DNA of 64,000 nt from Fasciolopsis buskii (taxonomy: Eukaryota > Platyhelminthes > Trematoda > Plagiorchiida > Fasciolidae): assembly GCA_008360955.1 (NCBI GenBank), contig LUCM01004411.1, positions 1 through 64,000 of the forward strand. Direction: 5' to 3'. Numbering within the stretch: the first letter of the stretch is position 1; each line of letters begins with the position of its first letter. The notes under the pieces are model-generated. The model did no database searches, was not told where the DNA came from, and worked only from the letters and a program-made list of their open reading frames with translations. Of this stretch, positions 12,501 to 25,100 are shown one piece after another. Position numbers and translations under genes: made by a program.

Positions 12501-15095
12501 GTTTCCCGGACGTTCTGCGAGTGAGTCCGCGCAAGTAAGCAAGAAAGGTTATTCATTTGATTTGTAAGATTCATATTTCACCAGAGGTTTGGCAATCCAA
12601 ACCCTAAGACTTAGGGAGGACAACTGCATAAAGCATCATCGGGTTTGGGTGTGGTACTGAGCCGGGCGAAAGCGAATTGCCGTCTACATTGCGCTTAGGA
12701 AGACTAGACCAAGCCCGGAAAAATGTTCCCATAGTATTAACTGGGAATTTCGTTGGCCTGTGAACTTATATAGTCAAACATTGAGACCGTCGGTTTTCAG
12801 TGTGAATCCAACTGGGAACAGACCGAACATCATTTTCTGGAAATTCAGATCTGCTTTTACAGATTTGAATTTCCATTTGGACTGTCACTGGAGGATAGCC
12901 ATGATGCTGACACACCATTTAAATGCGCAAACCAATAAATTTTCCGTTGCCCTTGCACAATCAACCTCTGCTATTATGGGAACTAGCACATGAAGCTGGA
13001 TTATTTCGTGGGAAGTATATACATTGAACAATTTGAACCACGATCCTCTACTGTCCCAAATGGAATAATTCCAGATGCGAAGTTTGCTGACCTCAACGGA
13101 ATTTGAACATACCCAAGGGAGTCACTCACGCTTTACTACCGCAAAAGTTGTACCCACGGAGCTGAAGTGACAACCGGAAAGGGGTTTAACGTTTTTCTTA
13201 AAAATCGCACTAGCTACTCTTCTCGGTTGCATAATATCATGGCGCCAGGTGCAGTCAGTTTTCATAATCTGACTGTGCACGGCATTATGTCCGTACGACA
13301 CAATCAACGCATACTAACTAATTTCCTGAGTGTCTTTGGTTAGGAAATACAGTTTGGTAGATTTCGGCTAAGCGTCAGCGGCATCGAAGCCCGGATTCTG
13401 AGTAGGCCGGGCTTTTTTGTTACTTCGACGAAATGCTGTTGGGGGGTGGTGCATCCCATAGCCCCTAATACTCAGAAAGAGATCTAGAAACCATGATCCT
13501 GGAGCGCAGTGTCACAAACGCACACATGAACTCCGCAAGTCAAATGCAATAACGGGACGGGCGACAGCGAATACCCCTCTATTTCCAAATGTTTCACATT
13601 CCAGTCGACCTAATATTCAGCAAAATCAGACGAACTAAGTTATTATCATGTATTGGGGGACAGCCTCACCATTCGGCATGAAAGCTACAGGAAATACTAA
13701 CCGAGGGATGTACGATTGCTAACAACACTGATCCGTTAAGACAGCAATTAATAATGAGGCAAAAAAACCGACAAACTGACGGTAATCCTATAAGCTGTTT
13801 TTTTTAAAACAGTCACACAAAACAACACAAAACTGGTCTATAATTGACTTATGACAGTATGGCATGTCTGAATTTTCCAAGATGTCGATTTCAATGCCGG
13901 AACACCGGATCCTAATAGCAATACCGGAAATGTAATGTCACGGGAAACAGAACCCGTTTAGAGCCGTACCAAATTATAGTTTAATATTCCAACTAGTCTT
14001 CTCGAAATTTTAAAGCTGGTTGAACGAACAAATTACAGTAAGTTCCTAAATTTCAAAACCAAATATTTATTCATTTGAATTAGCATGTATATAAGCCATC
14101 TAGGTTTTGAAAAAGTACACGGACTGGCGCTCGTCAGGTGTGCACTCTCGGTAATCCCTTGTGTGTGAGTAATTGGACACAAAGTACGTGTTGCTATGAT
14201 CAGAATCTGATTAAGGGGTCAAGAGAATGACGATGCTGACATCAAGATATATTTGTACTAAATAATACGTAGGTGAATAAACAAACATTCCGAGGAGCAG
14301 CAGCTTACAGCAGGATGTTATTTATCGTAGTTAGGTTTCAACAAAATGGCATCAGCTTCTTTGAACTTCGTAAGGGACTGAGAACGTTTCATCATGACCC
14401 GAGGCGATTTCATCAGCGCCAGAAGACCCCAACATTGATTATATCATCGACGTTGGTGCTGTCCAGCTCAGCGAAAAGCACAATGCTAATCATCAGACTT
14501 ATTTGCGTCTCCGGATTTGGACATGGATTCTCCTAGTCGAAAAGCTAATAGAAGAAGCAGAACTGTGATTCGCTGATAATCGTTTGCCGGTTGACCTTGA
14601 CCGACTTTAGAAGTGAAGTCAGAATACTGTTAGAATAGATACTAAATACAAATAAGCAAAGTTTCTCTTGAAGCGTCAGATATGCCAAATCTTCGGCCAG
14701 CCGATGAAGAGCTACCGAAAACTCATAGTTGTGATTATTCCTCCATGAACTATAACGAACATATTCAACTACACCCCTGACGAGCCAAACGAGATTCTGG
14801 TGAAGCATGAGTGTTAAAAGTATATGAGCATAAAGATGTTGGAACGGCAGAGTGTCGAGTACACATAATTAGAGAGAGCTATTAAAAACGAAACATGCCC
14901 TGTTTCTGGGGGAATCTGTCCATTCGCCCAGTCACTTCACTTATTATTCATCATTCATCAAATATATAAAATATATACATATATATATTCTCGTGTCCGT
15001 AACAGAACGATGGGTCATTACGTCAATCAGCTGTAAATACCACCTAAATAACCGAAGCCATATCAGGTAACCAGCTATACGGGTAGAATATCGAA
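12501..15095. other. Non-coding spacer, nothing recognised
   Basis: Mixed-composition sequence with only short chance frames. It contains a GCCCGG/CCGGGC hairpin followed by T residues near 13389-13420 and a TATATA-rich stretch at 14960-14995. No gene or known element was identified. Confidence 0.3.
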
Positions 15096-17560
15096 GGTTG
15101 GATGAAGCAACTCGGAAAGACTGATTCCCATTCCTACACGCTGACGCCCCGCTTGATGCCTTGTGCGTTGCTAACGGGTTTTCAGCTCTGGACCTGGTAG
15201 GTGGATAATGTCAGACCAAGAAAGGACTTCATCTACCGTTCCTTGCGAAGTAAACTAATTTCAGACAATGACTTTCGGTTTGAGAAATTCCCTTTAACCT
15301 TCAAGAGGCTATGTACAACCCTCCAGGTTGTTTCCGAGGTGCCCTTTATCCACTTCGACGATATTATTAATTACAGCGATCTTACAGAAGGGTGCAATGA
15401 CTGACTAGAGGAAGCTAAGAGTTTCAACGCGTCATTTTTTCCAACGAATTGAGGCTTCGGGGCCATGCTGTTACATCAAATGGAACAAAAATCGACCCGG
15501 CAAAGTGCGAAAGACTTATCAACTGGCCAATGCCTTCATCAACAGAACAGCTACGCTTGTTCCTGAGGCTGACTTCTCATTATCGAAGATTGGCGAAGGA
15601 CTTTACATTAATTGCTGCTTCTATACACAAACCCGCAACATAAGAATGTTTCTTCTGGTCCCAGGTATGTAATAAACCATTTTCCAAGGTGAACACACGG
15701 TCAATCCATCCTAGCGTTACTCGATATCTCTAGTAATGCTGGCAATCTCATTTCAAATTCGATGCTAGTGAACTGCCCGTTGGAGCCATCTTGTCGCAAA
15801 AATAATCACTCGGTGAGACTGTCACTGCATACGCCAGCTGGGCTTTAGATCCTACAAAAGACAAGTATAATACAAGAAAGAAATAGCTCATAAACTATTC
15901 TCGGCTTTATTTGTTGGGAAAACTCTCCGATGTCAGAACAGACCATCGCTCATAACAACGGTTGAAAAACTGCAAAGAGAAGAGAGCAAGATAAATTTGA
16001 GAAATACAATATTATCCGCTAGTTTGTTCGGGATAGTGACACTCCACTGCCGACATACCTCGATTTTTGCACATAGTGCCGACTTATTAACTCCAGATGA
16101 AGCAGAGTGAACAAATGGATAAGCGAATGAGAGAAACGGTCGTAAACCGCCGAGTCGAGTAATATAAATCAGTTGTGCGGACGAAAAAGAACTTCAACAG
16201 GTACAGAACGAATTGCGGCTCATCAGTGACATTCCGTATGTCAATAAGATGGGTCCGAAGCTCATTGTACCTCGAGAAAGACCAATGATTCTTCAACGAA
16301 AATATGGACAAGTGGTTAGAGGAAAACGGAAACAGCGGTTCGTAAGCGTTACTGGTGGACTCCTGTTCACGATGAGGCAGTCACCTTCAGCAACTCGTGA
16401 TCTCCGTGCACAGCAATTAGGAATCCAATGGCTACACCAAGTCCCCTGGAACCCGTGAAGATAGATCATCCAGGTCAACGAGCTGCCATAAACATCAGGA
16501 GTTCACTGCTGCCGACGCGGACTGGAAATCGGTACAGTTGTCATGATTGAATATTTTATGAAGTGGAGCGAAGTACGGACTCGATTCCAAAACGCAGTCA
16601 CGGTCGCAAACGTCTTCGTCTTCAAATGGGGTTTCGGATATGGTGCCCTACTATGTCCGCAATCAGACCAAGGCGCGTTATTCGAAAGCCGGTTACTACG
16701 TGAGGCAACCAGGACTCTAGTAAATGAGAAGGCGTAGCATCCACAGGAGAACAAGCTGGTTGACCGTGCCGTTAGGACTACTAAAGTATGCCTCAAGTTC
16801 CAATGAAAACCGTTAAAACTGATCGTCGAGATGACGTTTTACCATTATGTAAGATGGCTTACCGCACAGCTCTCCACCCCATGAGGGAATACGACCTCGC
16901 TTTCTTTCATCTAGCCCACGAGCATCGCCAACCATTAGAAATAGCGTCACCATTGGCTTCGTTACCAGTGGGAGACTTGACAATGTACACAAAAAAGAGA
17001 AATGTCATAGGGTACGGACGAAACGGAATAAAATCTAGGACCGTCGGACAGGAAGACACAGCTATAACGTCAGTGACTAAGTTATGCTATAAGGACCACG
17101 ATCGCCACAGGTATCGTCCAAATTTCATCGAATATGACACGGATGAATAAGGCCATGCTCGTGAGGTCACCGACAGTTTACGTGCGCGGAAAGTAAGCAG
17201 CCGGGACGGCGAACTGATGACAGCACACTACACTCATCCGAAGTGAATCGACCGGCCACTAGTCATGACAAAATGGATTCCTTATTGCGGGGACACTCCC
17301 GATCAGCTTATATTAGAATGGCTTCAAGGGCATTGCCGTCTGAGAGACAGGGGCTGGGAAGGACACGAAATTGAAATTATATTGAAAGGTTTGGTTGACC
17401 TCCATCAATATTTTCTTCCTTTATTAATTCAGTGTCGCCGTCGAAGGAAGCACGAGCGGGGACGTCACTCAGTGACTGCTAATTCTTTAAGCAGATTGGT
17501 ACCTGTCGATATTGATTTTCATACTCTGTCCTAATATATACTTTTGTCGCAACGCGTGTT
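15096..17560 (+). mobile_element. Gypsy LTR retrotransposon remnant (RT, RNase H, integrase)
   Basis: Plus-strand fragments follow a Gypsy pol gene in order. RT: VFSALDLV near 15180; IHFDDIINYSDLTEG near 15350 (catalytic region, FDD in place of YVDD); DPAKCERLINWPMPSSTEQL near 15500. RNase H: FDASELAVGAILSQK near 15760-15805. Integrase: a GNRY...DYF block near 16530; WSEVRTRFQNAVTVANVFVF at 16564-16623; SDQGALFES near 16665. Integrase C-terminus: DDVLPLCKMAYRTALHP at 16830-16880. Several frameshifts and stops separate these. No LTR was found, so it may be a 5'- and 3'-truncated or LTR-eroded copy. Confidence 0.78.
16788..17153 (+). pseudogene. Gypsy integrase C-terminal fragment
   Basis: A 120-codon open stretch after the integrase core. 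DDVLPLCKMAYRTALHPMRE matches the alpha-helical part of Gypsy integrases that follows the catalytic core (typically DDLLPLCLMAYRSAVH). EHRQPLEIASPLASLPVGDL matches the G-R-E-x-R-L-P segment after it. It is the best-preserved piece of this element but has no intact upstream frame. Confidence 0.7.
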
Positions 17561-18776
17561 CTGTCGTCCGCTGACGTTGTGGTCGAAATCAGTCGGCCTT
17601 CCTACGTTTCGTAATCAAAGTCCCATGTGTCACCTACAAATATATTTAAAATTAACGAACAAAGATAAGAGAGCCTAGACCTCTGGATTCAATGCGTGGA
17701 ATACCTCCACAATGTATGCCAGTCATATGATCTCGTTCTTATTGTTATGCGAATACGAAATTCACATATCTTTCTGACTCTTCATTGAACAAAAGCAGTC
17801 ACCCAGCATAGGCGGCCGTAATTGGAATAAAATCTAACATTAGGTAAAATTTCCGGTCACTTTCCACTCCCATGGAGACAGTTCGGACCAAATGGAAGTG
17901 ACATTTAAGAAAAAAAACCAATGGACAAAATGCACCGGAAAAGTGTGAGTCATTTAACAGGACAGCCGTGCGTAGACCATTAAAAATCTAACCACGACGG
18001 TCTACTTCTGCATGTGATATTATTTTACTTAAGCTTCAAGAACATAGAAGCATCGTGGAAAACGGCTACGTCCATCGCTGCACGGGAAACAGAACAGACG
18101 CTTAGTCTTCACTGGTGTCGATTCAAAACGATTTGACGGAAAAACACTTGTCTGTATTATTAGCCAATGAATTTTCTCACTGGCTCGGTTTGACCGAGGT
18201 GTCGGCAGTGGCGCGTAATGTAACCTATTTGTAGGTGAATATGAACCGTACACAATGTGACGGGGATACTGATGCAAAAACACGCACACACACATTCAAT
18301 GAATGTGAAGCTCACGGGCAAAAATACTGGCAGTGAATAACCGGTGGGTAGGTACTTCGCAGAGAAACAAGAGGCAATGTCAGGAATTCCTGGCGTGCGA
18401 TGGGCCGATGCAGAACAAGAATCAATCACTCTGTCAAACTGAAACAGTAATCGCAGCCACAAAGTCTCAGATTGTATTTTGAAGAAAATATGTACAAGGT
18501 GGTTGAAATACTTGGTTTGCGATAATCAAGGCAAATCAAGGATGAGGGTTGGCTTTTTTGTTACGGGGACTGAGGTGCACAAGTGATTGTGAATAAGATG
18601 AAGGTGCGATCACAACAAGAGAAGAGCAAAGACAGGAAAACAGCATGGGTGCAAACCGGAATGTAATGCACGAATACGGCTTAAAGAAACTAAACCAGAA
18701 AGTTAGGTGATCAGAGAGCGAGAAATGCAATGGCCACAGCAGGATGACCACACGATAAACGATGGAAATCTTCCAT
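17561..18776. other. 3' flank of the CNPase-like gene
   Basis: This stretch is immediately downstream of the CNPase stop codon (minus strand), so its upper part should hold the 3' UTR. I find no canonical polyadenylation hexamer on the minus strand within 400 bp. The rest shows no recognisable element; frames of about 100 codons in it look like chance. Confidence 0.4.
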
Positions 18777-19138
18777 TCAGTAGACACCAGCAAACAGCAC
18801 ACGATGGTGTTGGGGCTGATCCAAATCAAATACGTAGATATACTCATATCCAGGTGCAGTTGTTCCAAACTTCGGTGGGGGAAACGGAGAAACCGGTGAG
18901 TTCGGACTGATGGCCGGACTTCGTACAGTCACACGACGAACCGAACCACCGGGAATAATAGCTACGTGATCACCCATTCGGTAGGCCAATTCAGAATCCA
19001 CTATTCGAAGCAAATCGAACCCAGTCTCGACTGCAGAAACATCTGGTGCTAATGCCATGGTGACATGAGCCCGACAGCCTGGTGGACGATATTCTTGGTG
19101 GGGATATCCCAAATGGCCAATGAAACCATTGAAATTAC
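18777..19138 (-). CDS. CNP: CNPase-like gene, terminal coding exon 4 (second H-x-T motif)
   Basis: Residues 424-543 and the TGA stop at 18779-18777. The acceptor TTTTATCAG ends at 19139, and the first two bases complete the split Gly codon. The peptide PGCRAHVTMALAPDVSAVETG corresponds to RGSRAHITLGCAADVEAVQTG of vertebrate CNP, with catalytic His448 and Thr450, followed by a matching FDLL helix. Where vertebrates have a short loop, this protein has a proline/serine-rich insertion (about residues 485-510). The end HHRVLFAGVY corresponds to the vertebrate VRAIFTGYYG strand. The protein stops there, without the roughly 20-residue tail and CTII-type prenylation box of mammalian CNP. I see no clear AATAAA signal on this strand in the next 400 bp. 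Confidence 0.87.
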
Positions 19139-22100
19139 CTGATAAAATGAGGAATGATTAGTAAGAAATACTGATTTGAGCCTAAGTAAATTCAAGCTGT
19201 AGTAAGAGGAAGCCATAATGTTATAACGCTGCATACCACTACTGTAGTTCAGTCATGTTCAGTGACTTCTCAAAAAGGAGTCAAAATATTAGTGAGATGT
19301 TACGTCAGGTATAAGGAATTGGGTAGCTTGCAGGACAACATCGTGAAAAGCAATTTGTTTTGAAGTGATGGATTCGGTTAATCCGACTCAAAAAAGAAAA
19401 TCAGACAGGCGCCACGACGTGCAATCGCTTGTCTATTATTTTTAATTTGAAAAAAACTTTCCGTTTACAATCCCAAAAGGAGAACTGATACGGGATGCCA
19501 AAATGGATCCCTAACGATGCATATGGCGTTTGAAAGGAGGCTCGTTTAGATCATTAACAGGGTATCAGAACAGTTCTGTACCCGGGTCCCGGATAACATA
19601 CGAAAGAAAGGCCTTCAGCTGGACGATAATGGTTTTGGTTTTGGATCGCACAATTACAAATTAAAGGATCAAGTTAGACAAACTACGAAACCTGATTTAA
19701 ACAAGGGCCTGACAATTTAAAAAGAAGAGCATTTACAACAAGGTGTAGACAAGCACAGACTTTACCAACCAGTGTACTTCAAGCTTGGGAACGCTATGCG
19801 CGTGAGAATCGAGCTGGTTTGTGACATGGACGGGATTGTATGAGATTACATCCTTAATGTGCATCAAATTAGAGGACGCTGACACATTATATAAATATAT
19901 GTATATATGTATATATGTATATTTAACATATCTGAGAACAGATCGTGTCAGCAGAACTATGGCCTATTCATCAAGATCAACGTATCCTCTGTGGGTTTGA
20001 TACTGTCTACTTTAGCAAACCGAAACAATCATCATCATCACCATCGTTCAGTGTTAAACAGCAAGGCAAGCCTCACTGACCGCTGCCTTTCCCCAGAGTT
20101 ACACGTTTATATAAAAAGAGCGAATATCCAACGGGAACAGGGAGTGGACCTACACAGGCGGCAAAAGACAAGATGCTGCTGCAGCCAACACACGGAACAC
20201 AACCTAACTGTACAAACGCACGTGTTTTCAATCATTCTGATTCGATAGAAAATGACAGTACGATCGCCACTGTTCACGGTTCACTGCCATATCCTTCAGT
20301 GTCTCCAGCCAGCAAGTCGATGAGCCTTTCGGACCCCAACCACGAAGGCGTGAGACACCTACTTTACCTAACTTCGCTGTACATTTTCTCATCCCACCTT
20401 GCCACGTCATCTGCTGGCCTCCACATGGCTTCTTCCATTTCTTAGGAGGAACACAAAATAGGGCACGGTATGGTAGACGAGTGTTCATCATACCCAACCA
20501 GCGTAGTCTACTAACTTTTATACGCTGAAACGAGCTGTTCTCAGAAGTGGCACTCAATATCAGATTCCTAACCTCAATATTACTCACCCGGTCACTCCAT
20601 CCAATCCTAGCCATACTACGTAAACATCGGTTGTCGAAAACCTCCAACCAACGAACATCGCCCACACGCATACTCCACGTCTCGCAACCGTACAACAGAA
20701 CTGAACGCACTGAAGCACAGTACACACGACCTTTCAACTTCAGTGAAATATCACGCCGACGCCACAAGTGCTTCAGTCTAGCGTAAGCTGCACGAATAGT
20801 CGACTGCACTTCCACTATCGTTGGGGGATCGAGTGACACCTTCCAAGGATTCACAGCTCCAGACGTTGGACTAAATACGTTAGCATGTGGCCAGCTAAAC
20901 TGATCCTTGAAATGCTCTGTTCAACAGTCCAGTCTTTCCTGTCTACCATGGATGAGCTCTCCAGTCCTATCGCACACGACTTCACTAACCGAAGTTCGCC
21001 GCCCACTACTGTCACGTATAAGCCTAAACAGTCTTTGACTGTTTCCTGGAGCCGCCGTTTTCTCCATCTCTTCGGCTACCTTAACCCACCAGTTTTCGCG
21101 ATCATTCCTAAGGCTTATGGTCAACTGACGCTGCAAATGCCGATGCATTTTATTCACTTCCTTGCAATTAGGCAGCTCGCGTTTTTGCTCCATTAGACTT
21201 AGCGACGCTTGCGAGATCCAGTGTTTTTGATGAATACTAGGTCTAGGACCGCAGACGAAATTTGCTGCCAAATGCATAGCCTACCTAATTTGATCCCACT
21301 GACCGTCTACATTGGTAATGGTCGCAGTTCTTAGTCCCTCGGATAGTTTCTGTTCGTAGCTGTTGCGAACAGCCGAATCAGACAAACGTTCGACAGCCAA
21401 TCGGGGTTGTGGTCTGCGTCCGTGGCCATTCAGCCGCAGCAATAATCGCATCAAAAATAAAACACATGGTCCGATTCAACGTACGTGGTCNAGTACGATC
21501 TACAGTTCTGGACAGAACCGCGCCAACGGTAGTTAACTACGATATGGTCAATCTGACTCAAAGTACCTGTCGAGTTAGAGCGCCATGTCGCAGTGCGACG
21601 CGAAGTGTGTCGGAAGTTCGTACTAGATAGAAATAAATGATTATCTGCACAGAACTGGAAAAGTCTTTCTCCGTTGTCTGTTCGCTGTTCAGGCAAGGCG
21701 CATCGCCCACCTAAACAGGACTCCGATGTACTAAGTTTTCCAACTTGTGCATTAAAGTCACCTGCTACCACCACAATGTCAGAGCGTTGGCTCTTCCGAA
21801 CAAGAGTGACGAGGTTATCGTAAAGCTCATCTATCTACATGTCAGTGTTGCAGTGTCTGTTGGAGCGTATGCCGAGATAACAAATAAACTACGCTTAACA
21901 CTACTACCCTTTCGGACGCCGACTGATCCTTGCAGTCTCACGGCACATAAGCGACTGTTGACCGGGATCCAGTCTAGAAGGGCTGCTTCAGCCTTCTTAC
22001 TCAAGACTATTCCTACACCACATTGATCCACAGCTTGAGCTGCTTCGTCTCCTGAAGTGCGAAGAAAATATCTTGACGAGACGTTTGGCGCAGTTGGCTG

Positions 22101-25100
22101 AATTACTCTACTCTACTCGAATCCTGAATTCGTGTTTCACTCACGCAGCAGACATCAATCGAAAGTGAGTCCACTGTGAGAGTCAAACACGGCTGTTGGC
22201 CAGCCTGCATTAAAGTACGCACATTGAAGGAACCCAGATGCAGAGGCTGACGAGGCTTGAGAAAATGTGCGCTAACAGACTGAAAGCCACCTACGACACT
22301 ACTTGACAATAAACCGCTGTGAGTATCGGGCGTGTTATCAATGGAAATGCTATGGGTAGGCAGAAGGGGCAAACACATTGGGTTGGAGACAGAAGAGACA
22401 GGTTGAATAAAAGAGAGGGAACTCTCTCTCTCTGAGCAGTAGCATACTTATCACTACCCACACCACTTGCGCTCGATGCAATGGGCAGCGCGGTCTTGAT
22501 TATCCTGCACGACGAACGGTGCAGTATGGAATTATTTGTAGGCGTGTAACTACTCATGGGGAATAATGGACGGGTACTGCTAGGGCGTCCAGCCGCTAAA
22601 CAGAAGAACGATTTGGGTTCTCAACCAAAGCCTTTGCTTCTGACAAGAACCTGACCGCAAGGAAGCGGGGCATAGCTGAGTGGGCGCCCATCTACTTGGA
22701 TCAATTAGTCTTCCACTCGTTTTTACGACTGAGCTGCGAACTCAAATCAACCCCCAACTTGGAGGACCAGGAGACTACTTCGTCAGGCCTCTACCCATTA
22801 ACCTTCCAGGCATGATTGGATCTTCGGCTTGAGGTAAGCTATCCTGTATAGCTCGTTGGATCATGGAGGCACGCAAGCCGTCACATCACGTCAAGGTGTA
22901 GTCTCGTTGTGACAGCAAACCTAAACAAACAGTTGAGTTGACGAACTCTACCCCGAGCCTTCGACTAAATGGTCTAACCCACAAAGCAATAGGACGACCT
23001 CAAAGTCACATAATCCAGTGGGGACTGGGGACTGATTGCCCAGGATATACGCCAATCGGTTGGGGATAAACATCCTCAGTACATAGAACATTCCTCCGTC
23101 ACAGACTCAGGGTTTAACTACGTACCCTAGATCGACTAGCAAGGTTCATCCAGCCCTGTGCGGAGCGCTGGGCATTCGCTTACGTTTCCTCACTGTTGTG
23201 AAAACACCACCACAAAAAGGCAGTGAGAGGGACATTCTCACCAGAGGTTATTTGAGTCGCGCGGCCATTTTGGTACAATTCAAGAGGTTTTCTGGGTAAG
23301 CAGCCGACTCAGAGCTTGAGGCATCCATCCCGATTAATGTAACGAACAGGCTGTACACTGTCACACTGTGCTCGGCTGTGTAAGTGTCGATGCTGGCTGA
23401 TATTCTCACTGTGTCAGTTTACGCTGCTTTTCCTTCTGTGTTGTCCACCTCAGGTTGTGACGCACGTGAACCCCACCAAAGAGCACTGCTCTGCGTGCGT
23501 ATTATTACCATTCTGTTGGATTTGAAGGCTAGTATTCAATAAGGCCATGTTCTTTGTCTATTCCATCTAAAGGCTGCGTTCGATTCAGTTGATTTTGCAA
23601 TTTCTATGCTCTGTTTCTTCTCACTACAGGCTGTATCAGAGAAATTCAACTTTGTTCTTCGGTCTGAATATGTGAACAGCCGAATTCGAACTTGTCCTTA
23701 TGGCTAGCTGTCACCTGAACTCATCACAAGAAGCGCTAACATAAGAATCGCTCTCCTCGACCTGTTCTACTCAACTTTAAGATGGATTACTGAAATCGCC
23801 TTGTTCTCGTGCGAGAAGAGATAAATTGACATTTGCGGAAATGAATGGTCTGCAATGAGATGTGAAGATGTTGGATTTACGAGTGAAGGCGAAGGTAATT
23901 CACAGACATTTTCCGACTGTTTCCACGATAACACGCTTAAACCGTACAATGCCGACAGGAAGGAAATGGCTCAAAATCGAATCTTGTTATTACTTACGCC
24001 TTATTAGGTGTTCGTACATCCGATAAAGTATCATGGAGTAGAAAGACCGATTCACTTTTCACCTATTGGAAGCTCCTGCGAGGTTAATGTAACGATTCAG
24101 CTACTGGTCAAGAGTCGAGTTTACGTAAGAGCGATAAGATCGGCTCTGTAATAATACGGCCGCTTCGAACAGTGTAGAAACACTGTCGGTTTGAACACCG
24201 GCGTCTTTACAGTATTAGCTGAATACGGCAGGAGAACTTTCCGATTAGCTCGTAGGTTAGTCGTGAGGTATTATATCTCAGGATGCAATTTTTTGAAAAA
24301 TTGTTGAACTCAGATGGGTTGGAGTGGCTGGGACACGTGGTGCGCATATACGCAGAACGACTGTCCTACTGTACGCCGTTCTTTGAGGCAGGTATTGTCT
24401 ATTATATGGCGAAGAGGCGCGGAAACCCTAACCGGTGGACTAGCTCGTGCAGATCTCTGAATTAGAGGCCACAGGACTTCCACCCTTCCCCACGCGAACT
24501 CACTGGAAATAAACGAAATATTTCGGTTTATTTCTGACATCGGCAAAGCAAGAACGCCATCCCCTATCACTGATAATGTGGGCTTTACCTACGTGATTTC
24601 CCATTACGCAACTGAATTTCGAATCCAAAATGGAACTAGATTTCAGCTTGTTCAGTGACCCTTGGCAGGTGGGTGTAAATCGTTAAACATGTCAACATCA
24701 AGGGCGACAGGGGAGAATGCCATAAAAATCACCTTGAAACTCACCGTGGTGTCATAAACTCAAAGCCACATATGTACTCAACAATGTTTTGCGTTAAAGT
24801 GCCGATAAACTTAAAGTGAGATGGTAAATTGCATTGTTCTGTACAGTAATGAGCTTTCCTGAAAAACTTTCCTCTTGACTGTTATGCATTTTGCACTAGC
24901 TAAATTGCTCTGGATTTGAATTTATTGACAAGGTTCCCTGCACTGGATTAGAATTCATAAGATCCAGCAAGAGAAACCACCGTTCATAAGACGAACTTAA
25001 CTGCACACTGATTTGCTTCTTATGCTCTGTACACCATGAAGTTGTCATCAAAATAAACCCACCACCAAAATAAACCCCTGCAAAACCAAAGTTGTGGGTG

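Larger units (their letters stand above)
20028..22897 (-). mobile_element. RTE-type LINE, internally deleted copy in intron 3
   Basis: Reads on the minus strand from about 22897 to an ATC-repeat tail (GAT on the element strand) at 20045-20028. Parts in order: 5' leader; an apurinic-like endonuclease with LGSFNVRTLMQAGQQ, CCVSETRIQD, VVAGDFNAQVGKL, TDNGERLFQFCADN and IDHIVVNYRWRGSV; a linker with NDRENWWVKVAEEME; then the C-terminal block with VLLYGCETWS and VSRLRWLGMMNTRLPYRALF. The RT palm is missing: NPWKVSLDPPTIVEVQSTI joins directly to RAAYARLKHLW. Family comparison with the copy at 47.1-51.0 kb shows the loss of roughly 0.95 kb. One undetermined base (N) lies at 21491. Confidence 0.88.

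Noticed and set aside
13389..13422. GC-rich hairpin followed by a T run, like a bacterial rho-independent terminator
   Set aside because: The window is clearly eukaryotic (introns, LINEs, Gypsy elements) and no gene ends there, so the resemblance is chance.
20026..20045. ATC repeat as an independent microsatellite
   Set aside because: It sits exactly at the 3' end of an RTE copy and recurs at the ends of the other copies, so it is the element's tail.
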